Shown here: piece by piece, positions 10,166 through 22,595 of the stretch
Layout of the letters: every line of letters begins with the position of its first letter
How positions within the stretch are numbered: the first letter of the stretch is position 1
From: Liolophura sinensis
Taxonomy: Eukaryota > Mollusca > Polyplacophora > Chitonida > Chitonidae
Assembly (NCBI RefSeq): GCF_032854445.1
Contig: NC_088300.1
Span: 49,035,682 to 49,099,681, forward strand
Length of the DNA: 64,000 nucleotides
Direction of reading: 5' to 3'
The notes under the pieces: model-generated
The model's input: the letters and a program-made list of their open reading frames with translations, nothing else
Database searches by the model: none
What the model was told of the DNA's origin: nothing
Program-made: the position numbers and the translations under genes

Positions 10166-13100
10166 ATGGAAAAGAAACCAATGACGATGGAAGTGGACGA
10201 GGAGATAAAAGTTCCAATAATGGACCAGTCTGAGTTCCTTAAAGATAATACGCGAAACTGTCTCATACAATCAACAATTGCTGATATTCTGAAAACAGAA
10301 CCGTGTTGGCTGGGCATAGATGAAGCTGGAAGGGGACCCGTTTTAGGTAAACAGTCGCGGCGCAACTGTAGTCCATCTAGAAGAACTCGGTGTGCTATAG
10401 TTCAGTTAAATTAAAGGTTGAGATCCATTTTCTTAAATTTCTGATATTTATCTGCCTCAACGTTTAAGGCACTTTGTGGAATGAAGTTGGCCGTTAAATC
10501 CAGTCCAAACCCAACATCTGGGAACCGCAAGCCAAAATATACCGAAATCAACCTAACAAGACAAGACCACGCAACCAGTCTTAAATACCAACTTTAATTA
10601 GCGATGATTTCATTAGTCATCATGGATGTACAATAGTCGAGTGAGAGAAATGAATCCTAAAGGCTTGTGGCTATCATGTGCGCATCTGCTTCGTTGTCCC
10701 TCTTTTCTGCCTGTGGCCAGATACAGTCCGGATTGTGGGTACGCCCGGTGTGTCGCGCATGCACACCACGATTTTGAAGAGAGAAAAGTTAACAGTTTAA
10801 AAGTTTTCTATATATAACTAGTCTGAAATTTGATTGAAACTTGCAGGAGTGATCGAAAAGACACATCTCTCCTCAGTACACAGCAGAAATCAGCGTGGGC
10901 CAGCGTTTTGGAATGAATTTAATGGCAAACTTAGTGTCGCAAAGTGCCTTGTGGAATGGACCTACCAGGCTTTTGAATTCAGCGATTAAAAGTTGAGGCA
11001 GGTAAATATCAGAAATTGTCGAAAATAGATCTCAAGGTCAATTTAAATGAACTAGGTGTGCTGTTGTAAAATTCCAACATTCATTGTAACATGAAGTCCA
11101 TTGCTGCCTCTCCAAAAAATGGCTGCAGATTTTTTGCAATGTTCCTGCAGATGTGTTGCAATGAATTTTAATATAGCACTTAGAGTCCATCTAGATGGAC
11201 AACTGTAGGTGTGTGTTAGTGTTTCCTGTCATAGTTGGGAAGTCCATGATACAAAAGTGAGGCTCGCGTACCTAGCCTTGTGGGAATGTGTAGCGGCATT
11301 TGGCCCCATTGAAAAAAAAAAAAGTTTTGCTTTTCACAGAACCCGAGTACCTCTATGTCAGATCAAAAAACAGCTTTTTTTTGAAGTAAGTAACTTTAGA
11401 ACGTGGCTAAGGGTATAGAAAATTATTTTTCTTACACTGATCAGGCCTGTATGTCCTAACCTGGGAGTGGTTTCAGATTGAATTGTAACAAAAAGATCAG
11501 ATTAGATTGACATTGTTTCCGCACGTTGCAAAAGATAATTCTATTCTGAAAAATACTGGCAATGTTTTATAAGAGAAATAAACTATAAGTTGGAATGGGT
11601 CTAAGAGTGTTTACCTGGCTGAAAGGTATTACATAACCAGTGACAACAAAGGCAAAGATTTCGTGGCTGTGTACAGGTAGAGCCTTTGGCACCTGGCCTC
11701 AGATGCAGGTGGGGATAAAAAACCAGGTAGGTTGGATAAGCTATTTAATGTACACAAAACATGTATCAAGTGTGATTGTTACCTATGAATCTAGTCACAC
11801 GAGCAACACTTTGCAAAATATTCCAGTGCTGAGTGCGAGTGTGCTTGGGGTTTACCCTCATACTTAACAATTTTTTCAGGAGTCCTTAGAATGCATGTAG
11901 TGTTCCTCCTTGTTGAAGGACGGATTTCCACTGCTCTTTTGTCTAGTGCTGTTTCACTGAGACAACTTACCAAAGGCAAGTAAGCCGCCCATGCTGAGCC
12001 ATTATACTGATACAGGTCAACCAGTCGTTGCACTATCCCTTCATGCTGAACGCCAAGCGAGGAAGTTACAACTTTCTCTTTTAAAGTCTTAAGTGTGACC
12101 CGACCCAGGACTGACCCTGGATCTACCGTCCTTGACGTGGCTGTCCTACCAACTAAGCTATCGGGGCCGTTAATATTCCAGTGTAAGAATGATGAAAGTG
12201 ACGTTAAATCCTAATCACACGAAGAAACAAATCCTGACCTCATGAAACATAAAGGGATGGATTATTCAAATCTCTCACCTCCATTTGCCAAATTTATGTA
12301 TCTATTTTTTGGATTGGTATTTTTCTCCTTAATTGTTCAAGAATATTTCACCTATGGCCAGCATTATTGTGGTAGGAAACCGGGTAGAAAGCCGGAGAAA
12401 TATACAACAATCTTCAGGTTGCTGATAGACCTCTTTAGTCAAAGGAGGACACGTGGATGTTGCCTCTGAAGTATTGCAGCAATGTAAGGAAAATCACCTT
12501 ACTCCAGAGATGCTTGTATACATTAGTGACTCATTATGTACATAGGTTAAAATTTCACTTGTGTATCAGTTTTGGGTTTTGATCTTTTCCAGATGTTCAC
12601 ATAACTTATTTTACTTCTTTACTTCAAGGTCCCATGGTATATGGTACTTGCTTCAGTCCTATCAATAAAGGTGACATTCTTAAAGAAATGGGATTTGCAG
12701 GTTTGTATTTTTTGTAAACTATACCAGTTTTCCTCTCATGTCCTAAGTTAAAATATATATCACTGTACACAGAAACCGGAAAGGGGTTCTAAAAGACTGT
12801 TTCACTTCCTCTGCAGAAATGGAGAACATTGCCTACATAATTAAAACATGTCTGTCCAAGCAGTGTAAAGCAAAGAGGTAGTCACAGAAGCACAGCCTGG
12901 AACTAGCTGGTGAAGATGGCAAGTGTTGTGTGACCATGAACAATTGACAGAAACCTAAAGCACAATTTTTTTGAATTTAAAACATAACCCTTCATATTTT
13001 GCTATCAAGAGCATCTTTTGATATATGGTATGATGCTATTACTTACACTGGTATTAGGTATGTAAAATGACTAGTCCAGCTGCTGTCCAAACAGTGTAAT

Positions 13101-16100
13101 ATTTCCAAAGCTTTGGTCTTCATATTTAAGATTCCAAGACTCTGAATGAGGAGCAGAGAGATGGTTTGTTTGAGAAGATCAAAAATGCCACTGATGTCAT
13201 GGGCTGGATGGTGGATATTTTGTCCCCAGCATTTATCTCCAACAGTATGTTACGTAGGTAGGTTGTTGTGTAAAACTGTGAGCTGTGTTAGGTTAGCGAA
13301 GACAGAATATCATGGCAGGGTGTGAAAAAAAGACTTTGTTGGAATTTATGGTTTTTATCGTTATGGATACATAGTTGAGTGTAGGAGTACACATATTTTG
13401 ATAATCGTTAGCTTACTATAAACTACCTGAACCAGTGATGTGTAAGTTGGTGATTGAAGTGTGTATCATTTTTCATGTAAAGACCTTTGTACATGTATAT
13501 GAATTTTAATTTTGAAGTATCCTAATGGATTTTTTTTAGAATAAAGTAGAATGTTTTCTGCTTATTTTTCAGAATAAAGTATAACCTGAATGCACTTTCA
13601 CATGACACCGCTATTGGGTTGATCCGCAAAGTTTTGTCTCATGGTGTTAATGTTACTGAGGTTTGTAAATGTTCTGTAAATGTTACCGTCACAAAATAAA
13701 ACAAATGATGGTAAGCCTTAAATTAGGTGTTGAAGGGAAATATGTTTCATGTATTATATGAAAGCTGAACATAAGAAATATCATATTGACGTGTTTTTTT
13801 TTTTTGTTGTTTTTTTTTTATATTTTCATGGAAAAAAGAATGCATACTTATTGATAATGGCTGATGGTGGAGTGGCATTGAAGGAAAAGAAAGCTATCCA
13901 AAATCATCAATAATAACATTTTTGCATTTAGTTTATATTATATAGTGCAAAAGTGACATTTATAGACTGCATAGCATTAGATGTTTTCCTTTTTAGATCA
14001 CTCATATTGATTTGTATCGTCTAAATGATGATTTTGTTTCTAATTTGATTATACCAAACATCAAATGCTCCTCAGCTGTGTCTTGCTGAGGATATGTCAG
14101 TTCCATCAGATTCTAACCCTTGAAGATTTATCACATTCATCTTTCATTTATTATTGGTAATTTCCGCATGTTACACACAGGTTGATGTAAAGAAGGTGTT
14201 TCTGAAAGAATAATGCTAAAATAAAGTGTTCATTTTTGTAACAGATTTATGTAGACACTGTGGGTGATCCAGCTAAATATCAGGCCAAGCTGAAGGAGTT
14301 GTTCCCTGACATTGATGTGACTGTGGCCAAGAAAGCCGACTCTACCTACCCCATTGTCAGTGCTGCTAGTATCTGTGCTAAGGTATGTACTTTTAGGTAA
14401 ATTGACCAGTGCCATTGAATGTGTACCGGTATAGTTTGGTTTGATCTCAACATGTCACATTCAGGAAAGAAGACCTGTTGTCAAGATAACATATTTTGTC
14501 AGGAATCGCTTGTGATTTAACAAAAACAATTCCGGAAAAAGGTTAAATTCAAATAACTTAATTTTCACAAATTTACGCTTATAAGGCAGAGTTTGATTGG
14601 TCAAATCTTTGCGTTTATTTTCCAATAAACCGAAAAAAGTGAATCCTCGTCCTCGCAGAACTACTTTTTCCAAGAATACAACTGAAAGAGACTGAAGGCA
14701 CCTCATGTAAAATCACACACAGAACACTATAAGTATAGCTGCTTTCATCAGTGTTATATTCACATTCATAAACAGGAGCATCAGTTTAAATTCTGTGGAT
14801 AGTCCAGGATGAATTACGGCTGTTTAAAGAGTGGTGCCTACCTTAGTATTTATGAGCTTGATCACAAACACACCCCCTCTCTGGCTGTACGTGTGAAGGT
14901 CTGACAGCAACCTGTGGATGGTCGTGGGTTTCCCCCGGGCTCTGCCCGGTTTCCATCCACCATAATGCTGGCCGCCGTCGTATAAGTGAAATATTCTTGT
15001 ACAGCGTAAAACACCAATCAAATAAATAAATAAACAAACACGCACAGACATGCTGGGTCAGCGAGTGCATATGCATAACCGAGTGCGAGTGCTTGACAAG
15101 ACAAGCCAGTTTGATCAAAATCACTTTCCTGTTGATGTTTAAAATGTACACTGTCGTTATTGTTCTGGATAACCAGTATGTTTGTAATACTGAGATATCA
15201 TCCATATATTACATTTACTTGTGTTTTGTAAAACATGACAAATTCACCTTCCGCATATCCTTGTAGTACAACAACAACAGCAGTAATCCATCATGAACAG
15301 CACAAGCGCTTTGTCGCCTAGAAAACGTGCTTCATGAAATAAACAACTCCTTCTGCATCTTCCACACCCAAGGTTCTCTAGCTTGGAATTCACCTTCTAA
15401 ATGTTTTTAGAAAAATGTTTTAACAATTCTTTTTGAAATGACCCGCAGATGTAAACTTTGCCTTGTCATATTTCTCGCTGTGCATGTGACGTTGCTTAGT
15501 AACGGTAGAAGTTTGATCACCAATTTCATTGGCCCAAAGAATCTCATTCAAAAAATGTGTATTCTGGAGACTGTGTTGCTCCCTTCTTCAAAACAGTTGA
15601 CTAATATTTCTAACAGTTTGGAATGAAAGTGAAACAATAGATAGCATCCTTTTATTCCTTCGATTAAATTATGAGGAATGACTGTAATATTTTTTAGATT
15701 TAATGGAGTATAAACGCAACACGGATTCATACAGTTTGCACAGCTGGTTTCTCGTTTATACCCCAATAAATCGAAAAAACAATAATCTTAAGTAAATGAG
15801 AAGAAATAATGAATGAAAGACTAGACTGGCTCTGACAGCTGACAAACACTTGAGACTAGTGATAATCCCCATGCATTCACTCACAAACAGAGTACCCTGT
15901 ACATCCACTGTTTCTAAAACATCATTAATAGGCTACAAACAAGAAAAAAAGGTCATTCTTGCCTAGTCAGTATATTCTGCTTGTTATTATCAAGTATTAT
16001 TCACCACCACCCAGCTTTACCACTGACACTGTAGTACAGGATATTCGCAACTTCCTGTTCTCAGGTAGCTCGGGACCAGGCTGTGAAAAGCTGGCAATTC

Positions 16101-19100
16101 TCTGAGGGAATTAAAACAGAAGACAATAACTATGGGTCGGGTTACCCCTCTGGTATGTACATACTCATGAGGACTTTACATTGAATATAATGAAGATGAA
16201 GTGTAACTTTTTGCCATTCTGGTATTAACACACGTGCAACACGTTTTTTTTTTTTTTGCTATCAAAAAAAAAATTGTTGGAGAATTATTAGTACCTTAGA
16301 CATTGCTTCAATGAGATATATGTTATTCCTTTCATAAGAGCAATATTTTGAGTCCACTGTACAGTATTGTTTCTGTATTTTGGAATGTAATCTAAAGTAA
16401 GTTTTGTGCCAAAAATCAGCAGTGACAACCATGTGATGATAAAGAAACTGATAATTTTAAATGTAACATTGCTAAATATAATGAACATGTAACACTTGTA
16501 TCTGTGAAGGAAAACTGGATGTTTCTTCTTTCTGTGAAGTATAAATGATTTCCTAATACTAAAGTTTTCTTGTTTTTTACATTCAGATCCTGCCACTAAG
16601 AAGTTCATGTCAATAAATTTGGACCGAGTGTTTGGCTTTCCTCAATTCGTTCGCTTTAGCTGGTCTACAGCGTCTCAGATCATGGAGGATAAGGGTGTAC
16701 CGGTACTCTGGTGAGTTCATGGTTTATACTTCATTGTGTGTGGAGGATAAGGGTGTACCGGTACTGTGGTGAGTTCATGGTTTATACTTCATTGTGTGTG
16801 GATTTATATACTTATTTCATTGCTGTTTTATGCCATACTTAAGCATGTTTCACTTATACGACGGCAACCAGCATTGTGGTGTGAGGAAACCGAGCAGAGC
16901 CCTGGGAAAACCATCTGCAGGTTGCTGGAAAACCTTCCCCGTATGGCCGGAGCATTGTGTGTGGAGGTCAAGGGTTGACTACACTAATGAGTTCATGGTT
17001 TATCGTTTCTTCTATATGGAAAACGAGGGTGTAGCAGTACACCGGTGAGTTTATGGTTTATATTTCATTGTGTGTGGAGAATAAGGGTGTACCAGTACAC
17101 TGGTGTGTTCATGGTTTATCCTTTGTTCTGTATGGAGAACATGGGTGTAGCAGTACACTGGTGCGTTTATGGTTTATATTTCATTGTGTGTGGAGGATAA
17201 GGGGTCACCAGTACACTGGTGTGTTCATGGTTTATCCTTTGTTCTGTATGGAGAACAAGGGTGTAGCAGTACACCGGTGAGTTTATGGTTTATATTTCAT
17301 TGTGTGTGGAGGATAAGGGTGTACCAATGCACTGGTGAGTTCATGGTTTATCCTTTGTTCTGTATGGAGAACAAGGGTGTAGCAGTACACCGGTGAGTTT
17401 ATGGTTTATATTTCATTGTGTGTGGAGGATAAGGGGTCACCAGTACACTGGTGTGTTCATGGTTTATCCTTTGTTCTGTATGGAGAACAAGGGTGTAGCA
17501 GTACACCTGTGAGTTTATGGTTTATGTTTCATTGTGTGGACGATAAGGGGTCACCAGTACACCGGTGAGTTTATGGTTTATGTTTCATTGTGTGTGGAGG
17601 ATAAGGGTGTACCAGTACACTGGTGTGTTCATGGTTTATCCTTTGTTCTGTATGGAGAACATGGGTGTAGCAGTACACTGGTGAGTTTATGGTTTATATT
17701 TCATTGTGTGTGGAGGATAAGGGGTCACCAGTACACTGGTGTGTTCATGGTTTATCCTTTGTTCTGTATGGAGAACAAGGGTGTAGCAGTACACCAGTGG
17801 GTTTATGGTTTATATTTCATTGTGTGTGGAGGATAAGGGTGTACCAGTGCACTGGTGAGTTCATGGTTTATCCTTTGTTCTGTATGGAGAACAAGGGTGT
17901 AGCAGTACACAAGTGAGTTTATGGTTTATATTTCATTGTGTGTGGAGGATAAGGGGTCACCAGTACACTGGTGTGTTCAATGGTTTATCCTTTGTTCTGT
18001 ATGGAGAACAAGGGTGTAGCAGTACACCGGTGAGTTTATGGTTTATGTTTCATTGTGTGTGGAGGATAAGGGTGTACCAGTACACTGGTGTGTTCATGGT
18101 TTATCCTTTGTTCTGTATGGAGAACAAGGGTGTAGCAGTACACCAGTGGGTTTATGGTTTATATTTCATTGTGTGTGGAGGATAAGGGTGTACCAGTGCA
18201 CTGGTGAGTTCATGGTTTATCCTTTGTTCTGTATGGAGAACAAGGGTGTAGCAGTACACAAGTGAGTTTATGGTTTATATTTCATTGTGTGTGGAGGATA
18301 AGGGGTCACCAGTACACTGGTGTGTTCAATGGTTTATCCTTTGTTCTGTATGGAGAACAAGGGTGTAGCAGTACACCGGTGAGTTTATGGTTTATGTTTC
18401 ATTGTGTGTGGAGGATAAGGGTGTACCAGTACACTGGTGTGTTCATGGTTTATCCTTTGTTCTGTATGGAGAACATGGGTGTAGCAGTACACCGGTGAGT
18501 TTATGGTTTATGTTTCATTGTGTGGAGGATAAGGGGTCACCAGTACACTGATGAGTTCATGGTTTATCCTTTGTTCTATACGGAGAACAAGGGTGTAGCA
18601 GTACACCGGTGAGTTTATGGTTTATATTTCATTGTGTGTGGAGGATAAGGGTGTACCAGTACACTGGTGTGTTCATGGTTTATCCTTTGTTCTGTATGGA
18701 GGACATGGGTGTAGCAGTACAATGATGAGTTCATTGTTCCTCCTTCATTCCATATGGAGGATAAGGGTGTACCAGTGTACTGGTGAGTTCATGGTTTATC
18801 CTTTGTTCTGCATGGAGAACAAGGGTGTAGCAGTACACTGGAAAGTTTGTGGTTTTTTCATCATTCTGTATGGAGGATAAGGGGTCACCAGTACACTGGT
18901 GTGTTCATGGTTTATCCTTTGTTCTGCATGGAGAACAGGGGTGTAGCAGTACACTGGTGAGTTTGTGGTTTTTTCATCATTCTGTATGGAGGATAAGGGT
19001 GTACCAGTGCACAGGCGAGTTCATGGTTTTTCCTTTACTGTGTATGGCGTTGGAGGGTAAGGGTGTGCACCAGTGCACATGCGAGTTTAAGTCGGCTTGT

Positions 19101-19884
19101 TCCCATCTTATCCTTCATTGTGTATTCCGTGCCGTTAGACAGCAGATATTGATTAAGCTTCTTTGATAAGAGGTAGAAGTTTCCTAAAATTAATGAAACA
19201 ATTTTTCAAATACATGTATTCCATGCCTTTAGATTTGGTGGTGAAAAATTCAAAGTAAGCCAGAAATCATGCGATTTTGTGGGTAGGCCTGAAAAGGCTC
19301 TTTAAATAGAGAACCAGCTAGGCGCGCGTAGTGTGGAGAGATCAGTAAACTACAGATTTAACCTTAACTTAGACTGTATAAGCACATAGTATGGTGATTT
19401 TTCTTGGAGAAATCCAGCATCTTTGAAATTAATTGATGCACTATGAGGAAGTTCTCCTATGAAATTTCTGGTAAATATCAACTATAAAAGGGATCATTTT
19501 ACATTGTTTGTGTAACTATAGAACATTTATTCCAAGTAACCTGGAAAATGAGAATTTTGGGCCAGGGAATATTTGGACACAGTCTGGAAATTTACAGTCA
19601 TGTACTGTAATTACTGCTTTATAATGCAAGATCACTACTTTTGTGCTTGTGTGATTGATGTTTCACAAAGTATTCATCAACATTTCACTTATATGGGCCT
19701 CAGGAGTGTTTTTGATTGCCTCTATTTTTCTGATGATAGGGAAGATGATGACGAAGATGAGAACACCGAGTCCAAAGGCATGCAATCATTGTTCAGCTTG
19801 TTTGGAAAGAAAGAAGAGGACCCGAAACTGTCTACTCATTCTTTTTTCAAAGAACGCTCACTTCAAAGAGTTCAGTGTTTGTAG
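10166..19884 (+). CDS. RNASEH2A: Ribonuclease H2 subunit A (catalytic subunit)
   Basis: Eight exons: 10166-10346, 12629-12700, 13131-13257, 13573-13660, 14245-14382, 16065-16152, 16587-16710, 19740-19884, all in phase and giving 320 aa (human about 299). RNase H2 cuts the RNA of RNA-DNA hybrids and starts removal of single ribonucleotides from genomic DNA in the nucleus, as a complex with subunits B and C. The family landmarks are present: [74 protein letters not shown] and [12 protein letters not shown]. The acidic catalytic residues map to D52, E53, D160 and D188. The C-terminus ends [11 protein letters not shown], like the human SSHRYFLERGL. The ATG at 10166 is the first in-frame Met near the family start; the N-terminus is about 16 aa longer than human. 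QSLFSLF near the C-terminus is faintly like a PCNA-binding box (inference). Confidence 0.97.
10387..11062. mobile_element. Possible long-terminal-inverted-repeat (foldback) element in RNASEH2A intron 1
   Basis: Arms of about 90-100 bp at 10387-10480 and 10965-11062 are diverged reverse complements, sharing AATTTCTGATATTTA, CTGCCTCAAC and TTGAGATC. The roughly 480-bp interior has no coding signal. The ends and target site are not clear, so it could be a plain inverted duplication. Confidence 0.5.
11829..12171 (-). repeat. Full-length tRNA-derived SINE, family B, with target-site duplication
   Basis: The sense strand runs right to left. The tRNA-like head near 12168 reads GGCCCCGATAGCTTAGTTGG and a GGGTCAGTCC-type B-box region follows. 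The body and a tail whose antisense reads GTGCTTGGGGTTTACC come next. Perfect 12-bp duplications AATATTCCAGTG flank it at 11817-11828 and 12172-12183. It lies in RNASEH2A intron 1 and is the reference for family B here. Confidence 0.9.
12311..12450 (-). repeat. Degenerate SINE family A copy
   Basis: Antisense landmarks GGATTGGTATTTT, TCAAGAATATTTCACCTA, GGCCAGCATTATTGTGG, AGGAAACCGGG and CAGGTTGCTG occur in order but with many changes. It is in RNASEH2A intron 1, about 180 bp before exon 2. Confidence 0.75.
12701..16586. other. RNASEH2A introns 2-6
   Basis: AT-rich intronic DNA between the exons at 13131, 13573, 14245, 16065 and 16587. Apart from the SINE at 14872-15033 and T-rich runs near 13795-13820 and 16245-16257, no further gene or repeat is recognised. 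Confidence 0.6.
14872..15033 (+). repeat. 5'-truncated SINE, family A
   Basis: Contains the lower body and 3' tail of family A (GAAGGTCTG, GGTCGTGGGTTTCCCCCGGG, AATGCTGGCCGCCGTCGTAT, AACACCAATCAAATAAATAA). A likely 8-bp duplication ACAAACAC lies at 14864-14871 and 15034-15041. The element is close to the reference, so it is probably young. It lies in RNASEH2A intron 5. Confidence 0.85.
16711..19085 (+). repeat. 58-bp minisatellite derived from the exon 7/intron 7 splice donor of RNASEH2A
   Basis: Roughly 38 tandem units of 58 bp fill the start of intron 7. The first unit begins at the genuine donor, and each unit carries a copy of the last bases of exon 7 (AAGGGTGTACCRGTACWSTG) followed by GTGAGTT or a variant such as GTGTGTT. 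Two subtypes alternate: one with TATTTCATTGTGTGTGGAGG and one with ATCCTTTGTTCTGTATGGAG, giving a 116-bp higher-order period. A 349-bp block is repeated at 17731-18079 and 18080-18428. Because 58 is 3n+1, the array is open in several frames and yields spurious 75-105 aa open frames. Units decay toward the right end. Confidence 0.95.
16802..16952 (-). repeat. 5'-truncated SINE family A inserted in the 58-bp array
   Basis: Antisense family A from the tail (ATTGCTGTTTTATGCC) to the CGTATGGCCGGAG block; the tRNA head is absent. The 12-bp duplication CATTGTGTGTGG at 16790-16801 and 16953-16964 is itself array sequence, so the SINE landed in an existing unit near the array's left edge. Confidence 0.88.
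19740..19884 (+). CDS. RNASEH2A: RNASEH2A last exon
   Basis: The acceptor TTTTTCTGATGATAG completes the Trp codon split over the intron (VLW|EDDDEDE). It encodes an acidic stretch, [10 protein letters not shown], and the conserved [11 protein letters not shown] end, then TAG. An AATAAA signal follows at 19918-19923. Confidence 0.95.
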
Positions 19885-19917
19885 TAGAAGCCACATGGTA
19901 CCTGTAAATATCATACC

Positions 19918-19923
19918 AATAAA
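19918..19923 (+). terminator. Probable RNASEH2A polyadenylation signal
   Basis: AATAAA 34 bp after the stop codon, a very short 3' UTR if used, followed by a T-rich tract. Confidence 0.55.
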
Positions 19924-22595
19924 GATAGTTTTTTGGGTTTTTTTTTTTTTGCTGTATTCGTTAGCATTTGTCATTGCTTTTATGGACAAATTTTTCCGAA
20001 GCATTTCACAGCATATAAATTTAATTTCAGTCTTAGATTGCTTGTTGATGAATAAGCATCTGACATAACTGTATTTGAAGGGAATTGAGTATATTTATTT
20101 CATGAATTTTGCAACATGGTTCAGTTCCAAGTCTACTAGATGTGTATGAAACCAAACTTCTTTCAAAAACTCTGAAAACTGTAAAATTTAAAACTGTAAT
20201 AATGTTATTTTGGATGGCCATAACAAAGGGAAACGTTTTATGTCAAGATTTAAGTGGGTAATGGTAATATTATGGAAATCTAAAACCTAGACGAAAGTCG
20301 TCTACCATCAATGACGTCGGTGCAACTTGGTGACGCATCTCGCATTTGTAGAAAACCGATAAAATATCTTAATATTTCCTCTGATTGCGTTGAGTTTAGG
20401 TTTAACTTACCTAGACAACAGAGAAATAATTACATCCGCCGACGTTATGTTTTTGCAGGCGTTCACTTGTCTATCTGCCAGCAACTTTGTGGAGAAAGGT
20501 TCTGAGCCTGTTTGAATGACCTTTCGCAGTCACATTTGTGCAAAGTGTGGCATTTGGTGAAGAACCAATCCATTACACCTTAATGGTGATCCAATCTGAA
20601 TCTAGGAATTTTAATCAATTCTTCACCATTTTCAGAAAAGGAACACAAATGCATATGTTTCTTAAACCTTGCATCGGTGATTAGCAGAGCAGGCTTAATT
20701 GCTGCAACTGATATGGCTCAGGGCATCCACGTCGTGATTATACTGTTTCCACGGACATGCGTTTGTGTTTGTGATTACTCGTTCGGTAATTCTTCTGAGA
20801 ACGGGAATTCCATAAACAGGTCCTATTTTTAACGCATTTGACGAGGAATTATATTGCTGGGGTGGATTGACGATGTTACACTAACGAATGCGTCATGTAA
20901 CGGCATGTCCGTGGAAACACAGCCGTAACAAACGATGTGAACAATAAGTGCAAATTGCCGACCCTGATGAAAGCCTGTATGTATGTGCGTGACAATGAGA
21001 TGGTCGAGTGATGGTGAGATCGTCGTTAGAGACATGGGGTTCAGTCCAGAGTATAGGGTCACTGTGAAAACCTGGCATTCAGGAATGTTATAATGCCAAT
21101 TGCTTGGCGATCAGCACAAGGGTATAGGCTAAGTTCTGTAGTTCATCAGACCGTCTACCCGTGGCTGTCGGAAGCAAGTGCTACAAACCATTGGATAAAC
21201 TGGACGAACTGCAAGTAGCGTACAGAAATGTCAGTTTAAACGTATATACCGGATTGTGTATTTGGAGGTTGGAGGCATTAAGCAGAACTGTAAATATGCT
21301 GGTATTGCGTCCAAACTGGTACACGACAACGCCACCGTGAAAAGCAAATGTTGAAAAATGTCGCCAAACAAACCAAGACATAAGAAAGCATATGAAAGAA
21401 AGAAAAGTAAGAAATTAGAATGGATTCATGCAGAGAACGCTGTCGGCAGCTTTAAATACTGATAGAGACTGTTCTAGGCGAATGAATTAAATCAAAATAA
21501 TTATCCAAATCGTGTTTTACGTTCAAAATATTTTGAATAATTGCACTGGAGGGTCGTTTTTGGTTTAAATAATTAATACACTTGGAAGGAAAATTACTGA
21601 AAATACGGTATTTAAAAAAAAAAATTCTATATTTTTTCCTTTATTTTCACCAGTACGAAAGGTAGATAAATGTTGAAATCAGAGGTTATTTAACTTTCAG
21701 AATATATATATTCGACGATTCGATCCCCATTTTGGCCAACAGAAAGGCAAGATGTGGAATTTTGCTTACAAGAGGTTCTATTACCCATAAGAGAACCCTT
21801 ATTATCTTTGTGCTCCACAGGATGTATGTCGTCATCGCTCAGATATCCAGGTATATAAACCACAAGAAATATTCATACAGACAACGTTTAATAACCTGTC
21901 AAAGCAGATCTTGTCCAAGTGTACATGTATTTCTGACCACAATCAGCGCCGACCTATTTTCATAGAACAAAGGCCTATACAACAACAATTGACCTTCAAT
22001 GATAGCTGTAACCAAACCAGCGAGATCTGGATTGCATAGCCTGCGCATATATTTAAGGGACCGACCAGCTGTGGCAAGAATACCAGCTGGCTTCGCCAAT
22101 GATGATCTTCCATGAACTGTTCTTCATCCCGTGAGGTTGACTATTTTTCAGGTGATGTACTCTTGATTTCTTTAGAGCTGGAAATAACTGTGATATTCAT
22201 CAAACGAGTACAAAAGTACATTAAAAGGCCGCTGAATATTGTGTCAAAGTGTGCAGAGTCCGAATCAATACAGAAGACTTCGTGTAATACGACATAAGAT
22301 TTCACAGGTCGCTTCCCTCACGTGTACAACAATCTGCACCTCAAGAGCTAGTCAAGGTAGAATATTTTGCCTGTAGGCCTACAGTTGTTTACGGCAATTT
22401 GGACCAAATGACGCATGCCGTTTATGGCTTACAAAATTCACCTGGATATTCAAATTAGCTTGTAATTGTCGGTGTTTCCCTACACCAATCATGTTATGGT
22501 ACTTCCATTTCTTCATGGCAGCGGTTATAAAATCTTGCACGTTCTGGGCCGCGCTCACAAACATTGCTGGTGACCGATTGCTGTTCACGTGAAAG
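19924..22595. other. Spacer between RNASEH2A and the tubulin gene
   Basis: No gene is recognised. It may hold the promoter and first exon (5' UTR plus the Met codon) of the alpha-tubulin gene. One candidate is ATG directly followed by GTGAGA at 21011-21019, but nothing in the sequence singles it out. Short inverted repeats with TGTTTCCACGGACATGC lie at about 20748 and 20903. Confidence 0.4.

Noticed and set aside
16711-19085. CRISPR-like appearance (regular repeats)
   Set aside because: Units are contiguous with no unique spacers, the locus is an intron of a eukaryotic gene, and the unit matches the exon-intron border.
17053-19166. Series of 75-105 aa open frames with repeated [12 protein letters not shown]-type peptides
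   Set aside because: They are frames through the 58-bp array. Because 58 is not a multiple of three, the frame cycles and stays open by chance; exon 7 and exon 8 splice cleanly around them.
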